From contig SFMI01000022.1 in the NCBI GenBank assembly GCA_004554425.1, positions 1 to 34,725 of the forward strand: a stretch of 34,725 nt of DNA, in the 5' to 3' direction. The translations under genes and the position numbers were made by a program. Below, piece by piece: positions 33,040 through 34,725 of the stretch. This stretch comes from Candidatus Saccharimonadota bacterium. Lineage in GTDB: Bacteria > Eremiobacterota > Xenobia > Xenobiales > Xenobiaceae. Position 1 is the stretch's first letter; each line of letters starts with the position of its first letter. The notes under the pieces were generated by a model that saw nothing but the letters and a program-made list of their open reading frames with translations, made no database searches and was not told the DNA's origin.

Positions 33040-33714
33040 TTACTGATAATCGAATAATTTAGGCAAAATAACTTCAGCTTTACCGTTAATTTGCTCTATA
33101 GAGCCACCGCTATAGCCAAGCTCTTCCAAATTAACAATAACGACCCTGGCGCCAGCTCTCCTAGCAATAGGCACAAAACCGGCTGCAGGATAAACTATAC
33201 CGGAAGTTCCTACTACTAAGAACAGATCGGCATGTTCCAGAAGATCGTAAGAAGTAGCTATTACTTCAGGATCTAAAGATTCATTAAAGAGCACTATGTC
33301 ATAACGCAAGGGAGCGCCACAGTGCTGGCACTTATGAAATTTTATTTCTTTATCTTCGAAAGGAGGAGTGCAATACTTACAACACTGAGAACGGTGGATA
33401 GTGCCGTGCAATTCCACAACATTTTGGCTACCTGCTTTTTGATGTAAACCATCAATGTTCTGAGTAAGTATCCAAGTGTTTTTAGTGCGTTTTTCCAATT
33501 CGGCTAAGGCCAAATGAGCGGCGTTTGGCTTTACTTCATTTGATTTTTTGCGTACAAAGGAAAAAGCGTCCCAAACTTTTTGCGGATTGCGCTTTAAGGC
33601 TTAACCACCTGGGCCGCGAAAAGGAGCTATTCCCGAAGCTACAGAAATGCCGGCTCCGGTTAAAATGACGATATTTTTGTAATCTTTAACGCGAATTTTT
33701 TGAGGAATTTCCAT
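33040..33714 (-). pseudogene. sirtuin (CobB-type deacylase) interrupted by an in-frame stop
   Basis: From ATG 33714 the frame reads MEIPQKIRVKDYKNIVILTG, AGISVASGIAPFRGPGG, then TAA at codon 38 (33603-33601), then continues in the same frame ALKRNPQKVWDAF to the stop at 33040. Downstream parts are intact: QNIDGLH, catalytic-His ELHGTI, four zinc cysteines (CKYC and CQHC) and VGTSGIVYPAAG. Sirtuins normally have LW plus about 12 residues between the GG and the AF...NP helix, which are absent here, so a short deletion probably created the stop. AGAGG upstream of 33714 supports a once-functional start. A TTG near 33513 could give a truncated product without the NAD-binding GAGIS motif, which would be inactive. 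Confidence 0.85.
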
Positions 33715-33845
33715 ATTTAGTATCAGCCTCTGAATGGCCCTAAATTTTTTGTTATTTCCTGGCCGGGATCGAATTTAGCACACCGTCAGCCGAAAAGCAA
33801 ACGCGAAAAATTAAGAGCTGTCTTTGAAAAAAATGGTAGAAAATA

Positions 33846-34725
33846 ATGCTTAATAAAACTTACCCTGAATTATATTTAGCTCCTATGGCTGGGCTAACCG
33901 ATTTACCTTTTCGCGAACTTTGTCGCCAATATGGCCATGTAACTGGAACTTTTGTGCCTATGATTGGGGCTGCAGCTCTTTTACATAAAAGTAGTCGCCC
34001 TCACACTTTGGCCCTCTTGGATTGGAAAGATGATGAGCAAGATCGTCAGGTGCAGATTTTTGGCTCGTCAGCAGCAGAACTTTATCAAGCAAGTCGCCTG
34101 CTTATAGAGCTTGGTGCGTCTGGACTAAACTTAAATATGGGCTGTCAAATGCCTAAAATAATAAAGAATGGGGCTGGAGCTGCTCTTTTACGCGACTTAA
34201 ATTTGGCTGAAAGTGCTATTGCAGCTTGTGTAAAAGCCGCTGCTGGTAAAGTTCCGGTTAGCGTCAAGCTAAGGCTTGGCTGGGATAGATTTAATACGGC
34301 GGAACTTTTGAGTCAACTTCGAGATTTAGGTGTAAATAAAGTATTTATGCATGGTCGCCTAGCAATTGATAAATTTTCTGGCCCCATACGTATCGACGCA
34401 CTAAAAAGTGCTGCCCAAAGTTCCTCAGTGCCTTTTTACGCTAACGGTGATATTTCCGATTACGATTCTGCTTCTCAAATGGTCGCTTTGCCCAATTGTT
34501 GCGGCCTAATGATTGGTCGTGCTGCTTTGGGACGTCCTTTTATTTTCGCTGAGTTGGCCGCTTATTTCGCTTATGATGCTCAATTGGGCGGCGAATCAGC
34601 AACATTAAATGAAACTCTTCTGGTGTCTAAATCTAAAAAATCACAATTATTACGACTAAAGATAGCTGCTGTGCAAAAACATATCGCTTTGGCTGAGCAA
34701 TATACTAATGTAGATGAATTATCGA
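33846..34725 (+). CDS. dus: tRNA-dihydrouridine synthase (partial, runs off the window)
   Basis: This FMN enzyme reduces uridines in tRNA D-loops. ATG 33846 starts MLNKTYPELYLAPMAGLTDL, with the usual N-terminal flavin strand. Further motifs are QIFGSSAAELYQ, LNLNMGCQMPKIIKNGAG with the catalytic Cys at residue 100, VSVKLRLGWD, FMHGRLAIDKFSG, YANGDI and MIGRAALGRPFIF. The frame is open to the end of the window (293 codons), so perhaps 20-40 residues are missing. The normally conserved Pro after the catalytic Cys is Gln here. It resembles the DusB-type group. It is divergent from the broken sirtuin across about 130 bp, with a poor ribosome site. Confidence 0.9.
   Translation, partial: MLNKTYPELYLAPMAGLTDLPFRELCRQYGHVTGTFVPMIGAAALLHKSSRPHTLALLDWKDDEQDRQVQIFGSSAAELYQASRLLIELGASGLNLNMGCQMPKIIKNGAGAALLRDLNLAESAIAACVKAAAGKVPVSVKLRLGWDRFNTAELLSQLRDLGVNKVFMHGRLAIDKFSGPIRIDALKSAAQSSSVPFYANGDISDYDSASQMVALPNCCGLMIGRAALGRPFIFAELAAYFAYDAQLGGESATLNETLLVSKSKKSQLLRLKIAAVQKHIALAEQYTNVDELS

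Noticed and set aside
33601..33603. Stop-codon recoding (e.g. selenocysteine or readthrough) in the sirtuin
   Set aside because: The stop is TAA, not TGA, and it coincides with a missing conserved segment, so a deletion explains it better.

Overview
The window is a gene-dense stretch of bacterial chromosome with low-to-moderate GC, A/T-rich intergenic regions and mostly core metabolic and housekeeping genes. No tRNA, rRNA, CRISPR array, prophage or intact insertion sequence is visible. The gene set includes a DHH-CBS-poly(A) polymerase fusion, a Ski2-like RNA helicase with a DSHCT-type C-terminus, a DUF3662/FHA protein, a RsbU-type phosphatase and a TPR/GAF/GGDEF-like membrane protein. This fits a non-photosynthetic relative of the cyanobacteria (Melainabacteria/Vampirovibrionia, Obscuribacterales-like). 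That placement is inferred from gene content, not from a phylogenetic marker.

Layout. 1-5312, plus strand: the end of an unknown gene, a FabZ-like dehydratase, a PLP-dependent methionine gamma-lyase/aluminium-resistance family protein (ends at a strong terminator), then murI-uppP (ends at a second terminator) and anmK. This block serves the cell envelope: glutamate racemase, undecaprenyl-PP phosphatase and anhydro-MurNAc recycling. 5439-8042: a large tRNA nucleotidyltransferase fusion, followed on the minus strand by two small genes, one a secreted protein built of internal repeats. 9645-14284, plus strand: a membrane-anchored PP2C/SpoIIE phosphatase, then transketolase and transaldolase, which share an intergenic RNA hairpin and a terminator. 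14382-18582, plus strand: an orphan protein, a PIG-L deacetylase with a likely leaderless mRNA, and an operon of a secreted protein, rlmN and an FHA protein. 18678-21125, minus strand: a YqeG-type HAD phosphatase and two nucleotide-sugar enzymes (UDP-glucuronate decarboxylase and a GDP-deoxymannose-reductase-like SDR). 21431-31636, plus strand: full-length cobalamin-dependent metH behind a structured 305-bp leader region, the Ski2-like helicase, the TPR/GAF/GGDEF-like protein and a pseudopilin-like protein. 31712-34725: an acidic ORF and a formyltransferase that look like one gene split by a frame change, a sirtuin broken by an in-frame stop, and the start of a tRNA-dihydrouridine synthase.

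The most notable signals are in the last third and in the degenerate enzymes. The formyltransferase lacks its first beta strand unless translation shifts -1 from the upstream ORF, and a CCCAAAT heptamer sits at the right place and phase. The sirtuin carries a stop codon exactly where about 15 conserved residues are missing. An SDR lacks a similar-sized block. The DHH domain of the tRNA nucleotidyltransferase and both GGDEF domains of the TPR protein have lost their catalytic signatures. Several intergenic perfect inverted repeats are not ordinary terminators. I found no wholly new multi-gene defence or mobile system here; the best candidates for undescribed biology are the frame-shifted membrane formyltransferase and the TPR/GAF/dual pseudo-GGDEF receptor.
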